Positions 7,443 to 15,558 are shown, numbered from the stretch's first letter. The stretch: 64,000 nt of DNA from Streptomyces albicerus (GCF_008905045.1 NZ_VWMY01000018.1:123427-187426); one strand, 5' to 3'. Numbers and translations: made by a program. Notes: a model not told the origin generated them from the letters alone.

Positions 7443-8933
7443 ATGACCGCAGACGTAGACCTCACCATCGCCGAGCCCGGCCACGCCCTGCGCGACCGGC
7501 TGCTGGCCCTGGACTGCCGCCTCTTCGAGGCCGTCGCGGCCCGGCACTGGCCGGGCGCCCACCCACTCCTGCCGAGGCTGAGTCACAGCGCGAACCACGG
7601 GATGCTGTGGTTCGGCACGGCGGCGGCGCTCGTGGCGACACGCTCGCCGAAGGCCCGCCGCGCGGCCGTCCGCGGTGTCGCCTCGCTCGCGCTGGCCTCG
7701 GCCACCATCAACACGCTCGGCAAGCGCTCGATACGCCGCCCGCGCCCCCTACTGGACGCGGTACCGGTGATCCGGCAGCTGAAGCGGCAGCCGATCACCA
7801 CCTCGTTCCCGTCGGGGCACTCGGCTTCGGCGGCGGCGTTCGCGACGGGCGTCGCCCTGGAGTCCCGTCCCCTGGGCACGGTGGTGGCTCCGGTGGCCGC
7901 CGCGGTGGCGCTGTCCCGTATCTACACGGGCGCGCACTTCCCGAGCGACGTGCTCGCCGGGGCGGCGCTCGGCGCGGGCGCGGCCTTCGCCGTACGCGGC
8001 CTGGTGCCGACCCGCGACCAGCTGCCGCCCCCGGGCCGCCCGCGCGCGGACGCGCCCGCGCTGCCGGACGGGGAGGGTCTGGTCCTCGTGGTCAACAGGA
8101 GGGCGGGCAACGCGGACCGCACCCGCGCCCTCGGCGACGCGCTGCCGCTCGCCGAGATCGTGGAGTGCGAACCGGCCGACCTGCGGGCCGAGTTGGAGAA
8201 GGCCGCGGCCCGCGCCGAGGTGCTGGGCGCGTGCGGCGGCGACGGTACGGTGAACGCGGCCGCCACGGTGGCCCTGCGCCACGGCCTGCCGCTCGCCGTG
8301 CTGCCCGGCGGCACGCTCAACCACTTCGCGCAGGACCTGGGCGTGGAGGACGTAGGCGACCTGAGCCGGGCCCTGCGGCAGGGCGATGCCATAAGGGTGG
8401 ACGTGGGTCGCTTCTCCGCCGGTGACACGGAGGGCTACTTCCTCAACACGTGCAGCCTGGGTGTCTATCCGGAGCTGGTGCGCGAGCGGGACCGCTGGTC
8501 GAAGCGGATCGGCGGCTGGCCGGCCGGAGTGGTCGCGGCCCTGCGCGTACTGCGCGCCGACCGGCACCCGCTGCAGGCCGAACTCAGCGGCAAGGAACGC
8601 CCGTTGTGGCTTCTGTTCGCCGGGAACGGCATCTACCACCGCATGGGCCCGGTCCCCGCCCGCCGTTACGACCTCGCGGACGGCCGCCTGGACGTACGGG
8701 TGGTGCACGGGGGCCGCTTCCCGGCCGTACGCCTCTTCGCCGCGGCCGTCGCCGGGCCGCTGACCCGCTCCCCCGTGCACGCGGCGGTCCACGTCGGCGG
8801 GCTCCGTGTGGAGGGCGTCGAGCCCGGCACCCTGCTGGCGTACGACGGCGAGGTCACCACGGTGGAGGGCGAGGTGACCCTGCGGAAGCTGCCCGAGGCA
8901 CTGACGGTCTACCGGCCGCTCAAGCACCGCTGA
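7443..8933 (+). CDS. PAP2 phosphatase-diacylglycerol/sphingosine kinase fusion
   Basis: 496 aa with two enzymes in one chain. The N-terminal PAP2 part has all three acid-phosphatase motifs: KRSIRRPRP (94-102), PSGH (123-126) and SRIYTGAHFPSD (158-169), among hydrophobic segments. From about residue 195 a lipid-kinase catalytic domain follows, with VLVVNRRAGN, GGDGTVNAA (about 266) and PGGTLNHFAQDLG. One half should remove and the other add phosphate on a lipid such as diacylglycerol. The start at 7443 (MTADVDLTI) lies 108 nt from the divergent ABC-F start. Such fusions occur in actinobacteria, so this is unusual but not unique. Confidence 0.88.
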   Translation: MTADVDLTIAEPGHALRDRLLALDCRLFEAVAARHWPGAHPLLPRLSHSANHGMLWFGTAAALVATRSPKARRAAVRGVASLALASATINTLGKRSIRRPRPLLDAVPVIRQLKRQPITTSFPSGHSASAAAFATGVALESRPLGTVVAPVAAAVALSRIYTGAHFPSDVLAGAALGAGAAFAVRGLVPTRDQLPPPGRPRADAPALPDGEGLVLVVNRRAGNADRTRALGDALPLAEIVECEPADLRAELEKAAARAEVLGACGGDGTVNAAATVALRHGLPLAVLPGGTLNHFAQDLGVEDVGDLSRALRQGDAIRVDVGRFSAGDTEGYFLNTCSLGVYPELVRERDRWSKRIGGWPAGVVAALRVLRADRHPLQAELSGKERPLWLLFAGNGIYHRMGPVPARRYDLADGRLDVRVVHGGRFPAVRLFAAAVAGPLTRSPVHAAVHVGGLRVEGVEPGTLLAYDGEVTTVEGEVTLRKLPEALTVYRPLKHR

Positions 8934-9057
8934 TCACCTGTCAGTCCGCATCTCAAGACGCAGGTCTCACTATTCGACATGGCGGCGTACGGTGACACGT
9001 ACCGCTCGCGGAGCAGTTCCGCAGGCCCGGTCGGGGTTACGAGGGATTGGGGACGCC

Positions 9058-9873
9058 ATGTCGAAGGAGACCGCCGTCTACACGCACGGCCATCACGAGT
9101 CCGTGCTGCGCTCGCACACCTGGCGCACCGCTGCCAACTCGGCGGCCTACCTCCTCGACTCGCTGAAGCCCCACATGAGGATCCTGGACATCGGATGCGG
9201 CCCGGGGACCATCACCGCCGACCTCGCGGAACTGGTCCCGGACGGTCATGTCACCGCCGTCGACCACGCGCCGGGCATCCTGGACCAGGCCAGGGCCACG
9301 GCCGCCGAACGCGGCCTGGAGAACGTCGAGTTCGCGGTCGCGGACGTCCACGCGCTGGACTACCCGAACGACACCTTTAGCGTCGTCCACGCTCACCAGG
9401 TGCTGCAACACGTGAGCGACCCCGTGCAGGCCCTGCGCGAGATGTACCGGGTGACGAAACCGGGCGGCTTCGTGGCCGCCCGCGACGCGGACTACGCGGC
9501 GATGACCTGGTATCCGCTGTCCCGGGGCATGGACGACTGGCTGGACCTGTACCGCCGGGTGGCTCGCGCGAACGGCGGTGAGCCGGACGCCGGGCGGCGC
9601 CTCAAGTCCTGGGCGCTGCAAGCCGGTTTCGCCGACATCACCGCCTCGTCGAGCACCTGGTGCTACGCCACCGCCGAGGAGCGCGCCTGGTGGAGCGGCC
9701 TGTGGGCGGACCGCACGGTCGCCTCGGCGTACTCGGACCGCGCCACGGAAGGCGGCCACGCGACCGCGGAGCAACTGGGCGCGGTGGCGGAGGCATGGCG
9801 GGAGTGGGGGCGGCAGGAGGACGCCTGGTTCTCCGTTCTGCACGGGGAGATTCTCTGCCGGAAACCGGTCTGA
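9058..9873 (+). CDS. Class I SAM-dependent methyltransferase (UbiE/Methyltransf_11 type)
   Basis: 271 aa. The SAM-binding motif I is RILDIGCGPGTIT (about 42-54). An acidic ribose-binding residue follows in VTAVDHAPG, then ADVHALDYPNDTFSVVHAHQVLQH (motifs II/III) and the post-motif region VTKPGG. The acceptor is unknown; it could be a small molecule or a quinone-like compound. GGGGACGCC precedes the ATG, and the upstream longer frame lacks a ribosome binding site. A 124-nt non-coding gap separates it from the lipid kinase. Confidence 0.85.
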   Translation: MSKETAVYTHGHHESVLRSHTWRTAANSAAYLLDSLKPHMRILDIGCGPGTITADLAELVPDGHVTAVDHAPGILDQARATAAERGLENVEFAVADVHALDYPNDTFSVVHAHQVLQHVSDPVQALREMYRVTKPGGFVAARDADYAAMTWYPLSRGMDDWLDLYRRVARANGGEPDAGRRLKSWALQAGFADITASSSTWCYATAEERAWWSGLWADRTVASAYSDRATEGGHATAEQLGAVAEAWREWGRQEDAWFSVLHGEILCRKPV

Positions 9874-9916
9874 TTTCCCCGCTCCGGGAAACCCGGACTG
9901 CAGGAGGTATCACATT

Positions 9917-10087
9917 ATGGTTCCCATCCTGCTGGTACTGCTTCTGGCGCTGATCCTGTTCGGCGCCGGATTCGCGGTGAAACTGCTCTGGTGGATTGCC
10001 CTGGTGGTTCTCGTCGTGTGGCTGCTGGGATTCCTGGTACGCGGAACGAGCGCGACCGGAACCAGGGGCCGCTGGTATCGCTGGTAG
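9917..10087 (+). CDS. 56-aa hydrophobic membrane peptide
   Basis: The product starts MVPILLVLLLALILFGAGFA, continues with a second hydrophobic stretch (LLWWIALVVLVVWLLGFLV) and ends in a basic tail RGTSATGTRGRWYRW. This is two short transmembrane helices or one hairpin. Similar lmo0937/DUF5670-like hydrophobic peptides are widespread and often stress induced, but their role is unknown. AGGAGG at 9902-9907 lies 9 nt ahead of the ATG. A strong hairpin follows the stop. Confidence 0.75.
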   Translation: MVPILLVLLLALILFGAGFAVKLLWWIALVVLVVWLLGFLVRGTSATGTRGRWYRW

Positions 10088-10091
10088 TCAA

Positions 10092-10124
10092 ATTCCCCGG
10101 GAGATGGTTCTGCTCCCGGGGAAT
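10092..10124. terminator. Bidirectional hairpin terminator
   Basis: Perfect 12-bp stem ATTCCCCGGGAG (10092-10103) and CTCCCGGGGAAT (10113-10124) with loop ATGGTTCTG. It sits between the hydrophobic-peptide gene and the 3' end of the gas vesicle operon. Confidence 0.85.
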
Positions 10125-10144
10125 CCGTAGCTCTACCCGTAGCT

Positions 10145-10426
10145 CTACTCCCTGGGAAGTAGCGGCCCGAGCGGCCCGAGGTCCAGATTCAGGTCCTCGG
10201 GCCGCAGGCCGTAGCGGTCGCGCAGTTCGGCCATGCGGTCGTCGAGGAGCATCAGCGTGAGGCCGATCCGCTCCTCCTGATCCTCCGTCAACTCACCGGT
10301 GTCGAAGCGGCGCAGCGCCTGCCGCTCCATCAACTGCCGCAGCAGCTCGACCACGGTCAGCACGAGTTTGACCAGGTCCCGCTCCACGGTGTCCGGGTCG
10401 AGGTCCAGGCGGTTCTTCCCGGTCAC
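10145..10426 (-). CDS. gvpK: Gas vesicle protein GvpK
   Basis: 93 aa, a full-length GvpK. The conserved block DLVKLVLTVVELLRQLMERQALRRFD is present in pieces, as is LGLTLM-type sequence (IGLTLMLLDDRMAELRDRYGL), and the protein ends in an acidic/Leu tail. GvpK is a minor gas vesicle component needed for assembly. It starts with GTG that overlaps the TAG of gvpS by one base (TAGTG), so the two are translationally coupled. This is the last gene of the ten-gene gvp cluster. Confidence 0.9.
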   Translation of the reverse strand: MTGKNRLDLDPDTVERDLVKLVLTVVELLRQLMERQALRRFDTGELTEDQEERIGLTLMLLDDRMAELRDRYGLRPEDLNLDLGPLGPLLPRE

Positions 10427-10611
10427 TACAACTCCCTCCAGGGTGAGGGGACTTGTTCGTTCACTGAGCTGATGAGGGCGTTCAGATCGATGCGTACGAG
10501 ATCGACGTCCGCGATCCGCAGCGTGAGGTCGCCGGTGATGACGACCCCGCCCGCGAGCAGCCGGTCGAGCAGGTCGACGAGGGCGACCTCCCGGCGTTCC
10601 ACGACGGTCAC
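10426..10611 (-). CDS. gvpS: Gas vesicle GvpA/J-like protein GvpS
   Basis: 61 aa, essentially one GvpA-like domain: LVDLLDRLLAGGVVITGDLT, then IADVDLVRIDLNALISSV. The GTG start at 10611 overlaps the stop of gvpL (GTGA), and its own stop overlaps the gvpK start. GvpA-like small proteins (J, M, S) are thought to make nucleation or tip structures. The name follows the known Streptomyces cluster order O-A-F-G-Y-Z-J-L-S-K. Confidence 0.85.
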   Translation of the reverse strand: MTVVERREVALVDLLDRLLAGGVVITGDLTLRIADVDLVRIDLNALISSVNEQVPSPWREL

Positions 10612-11384
10612 GAGTCCTCCTCGCCGAACCCGCTGAACGAATAGGCAGCCCAAGGACCCGTGAGCTCGACCCGCAGTCCGGGCGCGTCGTCCTTGTGGCG
10701 GTCCACCAGTTCCACGAACTCCTCTGATTCAGAACGCGGCACGAGATAGGCGGCGTTCAGCACATTCCGGCCGGACGCGCGGGAAAGCGCCGCGTTCTGC
10801 GGCGCGTGGATCCGGGTGTCCTCCGCGTACCCGGAAAGGGTTTCGTGAAGCCGGCGCGCGAATTCCTCGGCGTGCTCCCATTTCTCCTCGTGTGCTCTGC
10901 GCCGGCTGCGCCGCTGTCGCAGATAGTCACGCCCTGTCGCGGCTTTCACATCGGTCGGCCGCGCTTCCTGAGCCGCTGAGGACTCCGTGATGTCCGCATA
11001 GACCTTCACGCCCCATTCCACCCGCCCCTCGAGCCGGTCGAGCGTCCGCAGGAACAGCTCCTCGCGCTGCTCCATCATCGTGCGCACGCCGCTGTCGTCC
11101 CGGAACACGGTGGCGAGCCGGAGCGGCAGCGGCGAGGTGACGACGGTCAGCGCGTCGATGACGTTCTGGTGGGCCCGCGCGGTCGCGGTGAGCCAGTCCA
11201 GGTCCTCCAGATGGGCCCGCAGCGGCTCCTCGGCGAAGTCCTCCTCGGGCACATGGCCGACCACGGCGACCAGGCCGTGGTGGACCAGTTGCTTGGGCGG
11301 CACTCCGGCGACGCCTGTCAGCTGGGCCGGCAGCGTCGTACCGAAGGGGCGGCAGACGGCGTAGACGTAGCGCAGACCACTCAT
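10608..11384 (-). CDS. gvpL: Gas vesicle GvpL/GvpF family protein
   Basis: 258 aa with the GvpL/F pattern. The N-terminal part has YVYAVCRPFG; the middle has AHQNVIDAL and PLPLRLATVF; the end has VELTGPWAAYSFSGF, the typical GPWPPYSF-like block. Between them lies an Arg/Glu-rich helical segment (DYLRQRRSRRRAHEEKWEHA). GvpF/L proteins are accessory or minor shell components that bind GvpA before assembly. It overlaps gvpJ by 4 nt and gvpS by 4 nt. Confidence 0.9.
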   Translation of the reverse strand: MSGLRYVYAVCRPFGTTLPAQLTGVAGVPPKQLVHHGLVAVVGHVPEEDFAEEPLRAHLEDLDWLTATARAHQNVIDALTVVTSPLPLRLATVFRDDSGVRTMMEQREELFLRTLDRLEGRVEWGVKVYADITESSAAQEARPTDVKAATGRDYLRQRRSRRRAHEEKWEHAEEFARRLHETLSGYAEDTRIHAPQNAALSRASGRNVLNAAYLVPRSESEEFVELVDRHKDDAPGLRVELTGPWAAYSFSGFGEEDS

Positions 11385-11740
11385 CCCTGGGCTTCCTCCT
11401 CCGTGGGTTCGCGCGCGCGTGCAGGTTCGTGCTCACGCCCGCGTTCCAGTTCGGCGACGTGGGCGCGCAACTCGGCGTTCTCGCGGGTGAGTTGATCGCG
11501 GCTGGCGCGCGAGGACAGCTCCGGGTCGGACTCCCACCAGTCGATGCCCATCTCCTTCGCCTTGTCGACGGAGGCGACGATGAGCCGCAGCTTGATGGTG
11601 AGCAGCTCGATGTCGAGCAGGTTGATGCGGATGTCGCCCGCGATCACGATGCCCTTGTCCAGCACCCGTTCGAGGATGTCGGCGAGGTTGGCGCTGCCGT
11701 CGTGACCGTAGGGGTCGGGGAAGCGCTGGGCCGTGGTCAT
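11381..11740 (-). CDS. gvpJ: Gas vesicle structural protein GvpJ
   Basis: 119 aa. A GvpA-like core (NLADILERVLDKGIVIAGDI, then INLLDIELLTIKLRLIVASVDKA) is followed by IDWWESDP, which is typical of the J type. The charged tail contains Arg/Glu repeats and could form a coiled coil (LTRENAELRAHVAELE). GvpJ is a minor component thought to help nucleate vesicles. The start overlaps the stop of the SRPBCC gene (gvpZ) by 4 nt, so translation is probably coupled. Confidence 0.9.
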   Translation of the reverse strand: MTTAQRFPDPYGHDGSANLADILERVLDKGIVIAGDIRINLLDIELLTIKLRLIVASVDKAKEMGIDWWESDPELSSRASRDQLTRENAELRAHVAELERGREHEPARAREPTEEEAQG

Positions 11741-12798
11741 CGGCGGCTCCGGGGCTCCGCGGCCTCGGCCTCGATGTCGTCGTCCGCTTCCTCTTCCTCC
11801 ATGTCGTTCTCTTCCACGTCGTCCTCTTCCTCGGCGTACGCGCCGTTCTCCTCGTCGTCGTACGCCTCCTCGTCCTCTTCCTCGTACTCGCCCTCCGGGA
11901 TCTCCTCGTCCTCAGGGGCTTCCTCCTCGTCGCGCTCCTCCTCCGCGAGCGCGTCCTCGTGGCTGCGGACCACCTCGCCGTCGCGGATCTCACCGCGCCA
12001 GCCGTCGCTCGCCTCGCCCTTGAGGGTGATGAAGCGGGCGAAGTTCTTGAGGTCGAGGCGGGCGCGGCGGCCCTGGGCGCGCCACAGGTTGCCGGTCTTC
12101 TCGAACAGGCCCTTCGGGTAGTACTCGATGATCAGCAGGACGCGCGTGAGGTTGTCGGCGAGCGCATGGAAGGAGACGACGCCCTTCGTCGTGCCCTTGA
12201 CGCCCTCGGACGTCCAGGAGATGCGGTCGTCGGGCACCTGGTCGGTGGTGTGCGCCTGCCAACTGCGCTTGGCCCAGAAGACCTTGAGTTTCCAGTCGGA
12301 ATGCGTCACGTCCGCGCGGCCGACGCTCTTCACGCCCTTCGCGAAGGTGCTGAACTCCTGGTATTGGGACCACTGGTCGTAGGCCGTCCGCACCGGCACG
12401 CCGACGTCGACGTACTCGAGGATGACCGTGGGCCTATGGCCGGCGCCGGCCTTGCGCCTGCCCTTGCCGCGGCGCGCGGCGAGGTCCTTCAGGGCGCCGA
12501 CCACGTTGTCCTTGGCGCGTCCGGCGCCCACTTCCAGGGCGGACCGCAGGGGTCCCTTGCCCTCGGCGAGTTTGCGGCCGCTGTCGAGGGCGAGGCGGGC
12601 GAGGCCGGGACTGCGGCCCTCCGCGATGTCGTTGAGCCGGACCGTGGTCTCGCCGAGCTTGTGGCCGACGCCGATGAGCAGCCGCTGGGCCTGGGCGGCC
12701 AGGTAGTCCTGGAGTTCGGCCTTGAGCCGGTCGGCGGCCGCGCTGCGGGCGACGTCGCCGAGCGGACCTCGTGTCGCGGTCCCGAGCGTGTCAGTCAT
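11737..12798 (-). CDS. gvpZ: SRPBCC (polyketide cyclase-like) gas vesicle cluster protein with a long acidic tail
   Basis: 353 aa in three parts. Residues 1-115 are helical. Residues 120-270 form a START/SRPBCC-type domain (VILEYVDVGVPVRTAYDQWS, then WKLKVFWAKRSWQAHTT, ending in LKNFARFITL). From about residue 279 the protein is almost pure Glu/Asp (for example EEERDEEEAPEDEEIPEGEY). Cluster position matches gvpZ of the Streptomyces O-A-F-G-Y-Z-J-L-S-K arrangement; its function is undescribed. The ATG at 12798 overlaps the end of the upstream gene by 8 nt. The acidic tail mirrors the basic tail of its neighbour. Confidence 0.75.
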   Translation of the reverse strand: MTDTLGTATRGPLGDVARSAAADRLKAELQDYLAAQAQRLLIGVGHKLGETTVRLNDIAEGRSPGLARLALDSGRKLAEGKGPLRSALEVGAGRAKDNVVGALKDLAARRGKGRRKAGAGHRPTVILEYVDVGVPVRTAYDQWSQYQEFSTFAKGVKSVGRADVTHSDWKLKVFWAKRSWQAHTTDQVPDDRISWTSEGVKGTTKGVVSFHALADNLTRVLLIIEYYPKGLFEKTGNLWRAQGRRARLDLKNFARFITLKGEASDGWRGEIRDGEVVRSHEDALAEEERDEEEAPEDEEIPEGEYEEEDEEAYDDEENGAYAEEEDDVEENDMEEEEADDDIEAEAAEPRSRR

Positions 12799-13618
12799 CG
12801 CCGCCTCCCCTCGGCTGGCGGACGCGGCGGGCGGCACCGCGGGCCGCTGACCTCGCGGTGGCGGCGGTCCTCTCGGTGCCGGCGGCCGTCGTGGTGCCCG
12901 CGGTCTTCGCCGTGCCCACGGTCTTCTTCGCGCTCGCGGCCGCGGTCTTCTTCGCGGCGCCCGCGGTCCCCTTCGCGGCGGAGGCCTTGTTGCCGGGGGT
13001 CTTCTTGGCCGCCTTGGCCGCGCCGGGAGCCCTGGGCGCCGACTTCTTGGCCGGGGGCTCGGGGGCGGTTTTCTTCGCGTTCGCGGCCGCCTTCTTGCCC
13101 GCCTGCTTCTTGGCCGCGGCCTTCTTGGCGGTCTTGGCGGGAGGCTTCTCCTCGGGCTCGTCGCGGTCATCGGAGTCGTCCTCGAACTCGGCTTCGTCCG
13201 CGCCCCTTTCGTACTCCTCGCCGTTCTCTTCGTTTCCTTCGTTATCTTCGTTCTCGTCCTTCTCGTCTTCGAAGCGCGGCACGTCCGGCACATCCGGCGC
13301 GACACTCGCCAGCCGTTCGCGTACTTCTTCCGTACGGCCGTGCAGCCGGTTCGCCAGTGCGTCGACCTGGCGCTCGACGAGCGCTCCCGTCGCCGCCTTC
13401 CCGACACCGCGCAGGTCCTCGCGCAACTGGTCCCCGATCTCCTTGAACTGCGGGTTGTCCCGCAGCTGACCGGACACCAGCTCCGCGAGCGCCCGCGGGC
13501 TCAGCTGCGCCCGCCGGCCGGCCACCAAGGTGCCGACGGCGAAGGCGAGCTTCATCTTCTTCGTCCGTCCGAGGACGTATCCGGCCCCTACCGCGAGGCC
13601 AAGTCCCAGTCGACTCAT
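12791..13618 (-). CDS. gvpY: Gas vesicle cluster protein with histone H1-like Lys/Ala tail
   Basis: 275 aa. Residues 1-24 contain a Gly-rich hydrophobic stretch (GLGLAVGAGYVLGRTKKMK). A helical part follows to about 112 (LRDNPQFKEIGDQLREDL). An acidic block lies at about 114-157. From about 158 to the end comes a Lys/Ala/Pro-rich tail like histone H1 or HupS (TAKKAAAKKQAGKKAAANAK). The order in the cluster matches gvpY. The ATG overlaps the stop of gvpG by 4 nt. The tail suggests binding to nucleic acid or to an acidic partner; no catalytic motif is seen. Confidence 0.7.
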   Translation of the reverse strand: MSRLGLGLAVGAGYVLGRTKKMKLAFAVGTLVAGRRAQLSPRALAELVSGQLRDNPQFKEIGDQLREDLRGVGKAATGALVERQVDALANRLHGRTEEVRERLASVAPDVPDVPRFEDEKDENEDNEGNEENGEEYERGADEAEFEDDSDDRDEPEEKPPAKTAKKAAAKKQAGKKAAANAKKTAPEPPAKKSAPRAPGAAKAAKKTPGNKASAAKGTAGAAKKTAAASAKKTVGTAKTAGTTTAAGTERTAATARSAARGAARRVRQPRGGGDD

Positions 13619-13881
13619 CGTGTCGTCCCGTTGTTGCCCGTTCCGGTGCTCCTGCTCACGGCGATCTCCAGCCGGTCGAGGAGCTCGTCCTCCCGGCGGT
13701 CGAACTCCGCGTCGTCGATCTCGCCCGACTCGAGCCGCTGCTCGAGAAGGGCGAGTTCGGCGCGGACCACCGCCGGGTCGTAGTACTGGCGCTCGGCCTC
13801 GGCCAGTACCTCTTTTATGGCCCAGAGGCTGCCGCGCACGGGGGCGAACGGCAGCAGCAGGACCTCTCCGATCAGCCCCAT
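13615..13881 (-). CDS. gvpG: Gas vesicle protein GvpG
   Basis: 88 aa, full length. The conserved N-terminus MGLIGEVLLLPFAPVRGSLW is followed by a charged helix (AELALLEQRLESGEIDDAEF) and DRREDELLDRLE. GvpG is an accessory protein needed for vesicle assembly and found with GvpF/L. It is 21 nt downstream of gvpF and overlaps the next gene by 4 nt. Confidence 0.92.
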   Translation of the reverse strand: MGLIGEVLLLPFAPVRGSLWAIKEVLAEAERQYYDPAVVRAELALLEQRLESGEIDDAEFDRREDELLDRLEIAVSRSTGTGNNGTTR

Positions 13882-13902
13882 GCCTTCTTCGACTCCTCGG
13901 TG

Positions 13903-14658
13903 TCAGTCCTCGGTCCGCGTCTCGGCGGGCGGGGACGGTCCCGGTTCGACGAAGCTGTAGGGCGGCAGCGGCCCGTTGACGCGCAGTTCGAGGTACGGGT
14001 GACTCTTGCGGACCTGTTCGACGGCGTTGATGAACACCTCGGCCGACTCGCGGTCCACCAGGAACGACACGTTGGCCAGCCAGCCGGTGGACTCGGGGCC
14101 CACGCTCACGGCGGCGGCGACGGGTTCCAGGACGTGCTGGATCTCGACGGCGTCCTCCGCCTCGCGGTTCTTCACGGCGGCCACCACGATCTCGCCGAGC
14201 CGCAGTCGCTGCTCGTAACTACCGCCTCCCGCCTGCCGGTTGGCCTCGGTGAGCGCACGGATCTCGGGGTTCTCGGCCATCACGCGGTGCAGTACGGCCT
14301 CTTCGTCGTGGCTGGCCTTGACGTTGTACTCGACCTTGCCGGCCAGCGCCTCGAGACGCTCCTTGAAGTGGTCGGCGCGCTCGGCGAGGACACCGGCCAC
14401 GGCCGCGTCGTCCGGTGAGAGGCTGCCGAACCTCATCGGCAGCACAGGGCCGACCGCGCCCGTTTCCGCCAGTACGTTCTGGTGGGCGAGCAGGTCCCTG
14501 CGTTTGGGCCGCAGCCCCTCGGGGGCGTCGCTGACGACAGCGGCGAGTTCGCCCTCCTTGATGACGCGCACCGCTCGCGGCGGGTCGCCGACGCCGTCCA
14601 CGCCTTCGGGAAGCTTGGGATGCGAGCCCGCGGTGATGCCGTACACATACGTGCTCAC
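13903..14658 (-). CDS. gvpF: Gas vesicle GvpF/GvpL family protein
   Basis: 251 aa from a GTG at 14658 (MSTYVYGITAG). Family blocks are present: VYGIT at the start, AHQNVLAETGAVGPVLPMRFGSL in two runs, VEYNVKASHDEEAVL, and the terminal VNGPLPPYSFVE. GvpF binds the shell protein GvpA and is incorporated in or near the vesicle. The GTG overlaps the stop of gvpA (GTGA), implying coupled translation with the shell gene. The start is chosen because a longer frame would run through gvpA. Confidence 0.92.
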   Translation of the reverse strand: MSTYVYGITAGSHPKLPEGVDGVGDPPRAVRVIKEGELAAVVSDAPEGLRPKRRDLLAHQNVLAETGAVGPVLPMRFGSLSPDDAAVAGVLAERADHFKERLEALAGKVEYNVKASHDEEAVLHRVMAENPEIRALTEANRQAGGGSYEQRLRLGEIVVAAVKNREAEDAVEIQHVLEPVAAAVSVGPESTGWLANVSFLVDRESAEVFINAVEQVRKSHPYLELRVNGPLPPYSFVEPGPSPPAETRTED

Positions 14659-15080
14659 TCTTGCTCCTCCTTCCTGCGTGCCGTGGTGGACTTGCGGGGG
14701 CGCGGCCTGGATTCGGTCTGGCCTTCCTCGCGAGCCTGCTTGAAGGCGTCGGAGATGGTCTCGGCGGCGCCGGACAGCGCCCCCTTGGACTTGCCGCGCG
14801 CGCCGGACTCGGTGATCTCGCCGACCAGGTCGGGCAGGCCGGGGCTGCGGCGCGGTCCGGCCTCCAGGTCGAGCCGGTTGCACGCCTCGGCGAAGCGCAG
14901 GTAAGTGTCGACGCTGGCGATGACGACTCGGACGTCGATCTTCAGGATCTCGATACCGACGAGGGAGACCCGGATGAAGGCGTCGATGACGAGCCCCCTG
15001 TCGAGGACGAGTTCCAGGACGTCGTACAGGCCGCTGGTGCCGCCTCCGCCACCGGTGTGTTGTGCCGGGACAACGGTCAT
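14655..15080 (-). CDS. gvpA: Gas vesicle shell protein GvpA, C-terminally extended
   Basis: 141 aa. The GvpA domain covers about residues 15-85: GLYDVLELVLDRGLVIDAFI, then RVSLVGIEILKIDVRVVIASVDTYLRFAE in pieces. This is the canonical rib-forming sequence. The remaining ~55 residues are a basic, disordered-looking tail (SRPRPRKSTTARRKEEQE); classical GvpA is only about 70 aa long, though long forms are known in actinomycetes. It lies 66 nt after gvpO and overlaps gvpF. Confidence 0.9.
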   Translation of the reverse strand: MTVVPAQHTGGGGGTSGLYDVLELVLDRGLVIDAFIRVSLVGIEILKIDVRVVIASVDTYLRFAEACNRLDLEAGPRRSPGLPDLVGEITESGARGKSKGALSGAAETISDAFKQAREEGQTESRPRPRKSTTARRKEEQE

Positions 15081-15146
15081 GCCGACCGTGCCTCCTTGTC
15101 TGTCACTTGTCTGTTGCGGGTGTGGGTGTCTGCGCGGGCGGGCGAC

Positions 15147-15497
15147 CTACGGGCCGCCCGGCCTGTGTGGGTCGGTCCGCCCACGCTCATAGCGGCGGAT
15201 GCGCCGGTAACCTGTGAGTTCGCCCTGCGGGTCGAGGCTCACCTCGTAGCTCGCGAGCAGGCTCATCGTGTCGGGGACCCTGGCCAGTTCCAGGACCTCG
15301 ATCTCCAACGTCCAGCCGTCCTCGGTCTGTTCGAAGGACGTCACGGACTCGGCCGACATTCCGATGAGTTCGGTGAGCTGGACGCGCGCCCGGCTCAGTA
15401 GTTCCACGGAGCTTGGCTTGTTGTCCCCCGCGCCCGTCCGCCGCTGTGTCGATGACTTGCGTGTTTTCGGCTCGGGTGTGTTTGCTGAATCAGTCAT
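15147..15497 (-). CDS. gvpO: Gas vesicle protein GvpO
   Basis: 116 aa from the ATG at 15497. A polar N-terminal tail (PEPKTRKSSTQRRTGAGDNK) precedes the GvpO domain: ARVQLTELIGMSAESVTSFE, GWTLEIEVLELARVPDT and LLASYEVSLDPQGELTGYRR. GvpO is linked to regulation or early assembly of gas vesicles. It is the first gvp gene; only 61 nt separate it from the LigD-type gene upstream on the same strand, so either a promoter lies inside that gene or the clusters are co-transcribed. Confidence 0.9.
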   Translation of the reverse strand: MTDSANTPEPKTRKSSTQRRTGAGDNKPSSVELLSRARVQLTELIGMSAESVTSFEQTEDGWTLEIEVLELARVPDTMSLLASYEVSLDPQGELTGYRRIRRYERGRTDPHRPGGP

Positions 15498-15558
15498 AGG
15501 CCCCCTCGAACTCCGAGTGGCCCCAGGGCTTTTGGCCAAACCTCCGGGAGTATGTGCG

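Noticed and set aside
11429..13469. Ser- and Arg-rich plus-strand frames opposite gvpJ, gvpZ and gvpY
   Set aside because: Antisense of the acidic and Lys-rich tails; no domain is seen.
15498..15558. A sigma-B-type promoter (GTTT...GGG) ahead of gvpO
   Set aside because: Spacing is short and the -10 is poor; not enough to call.
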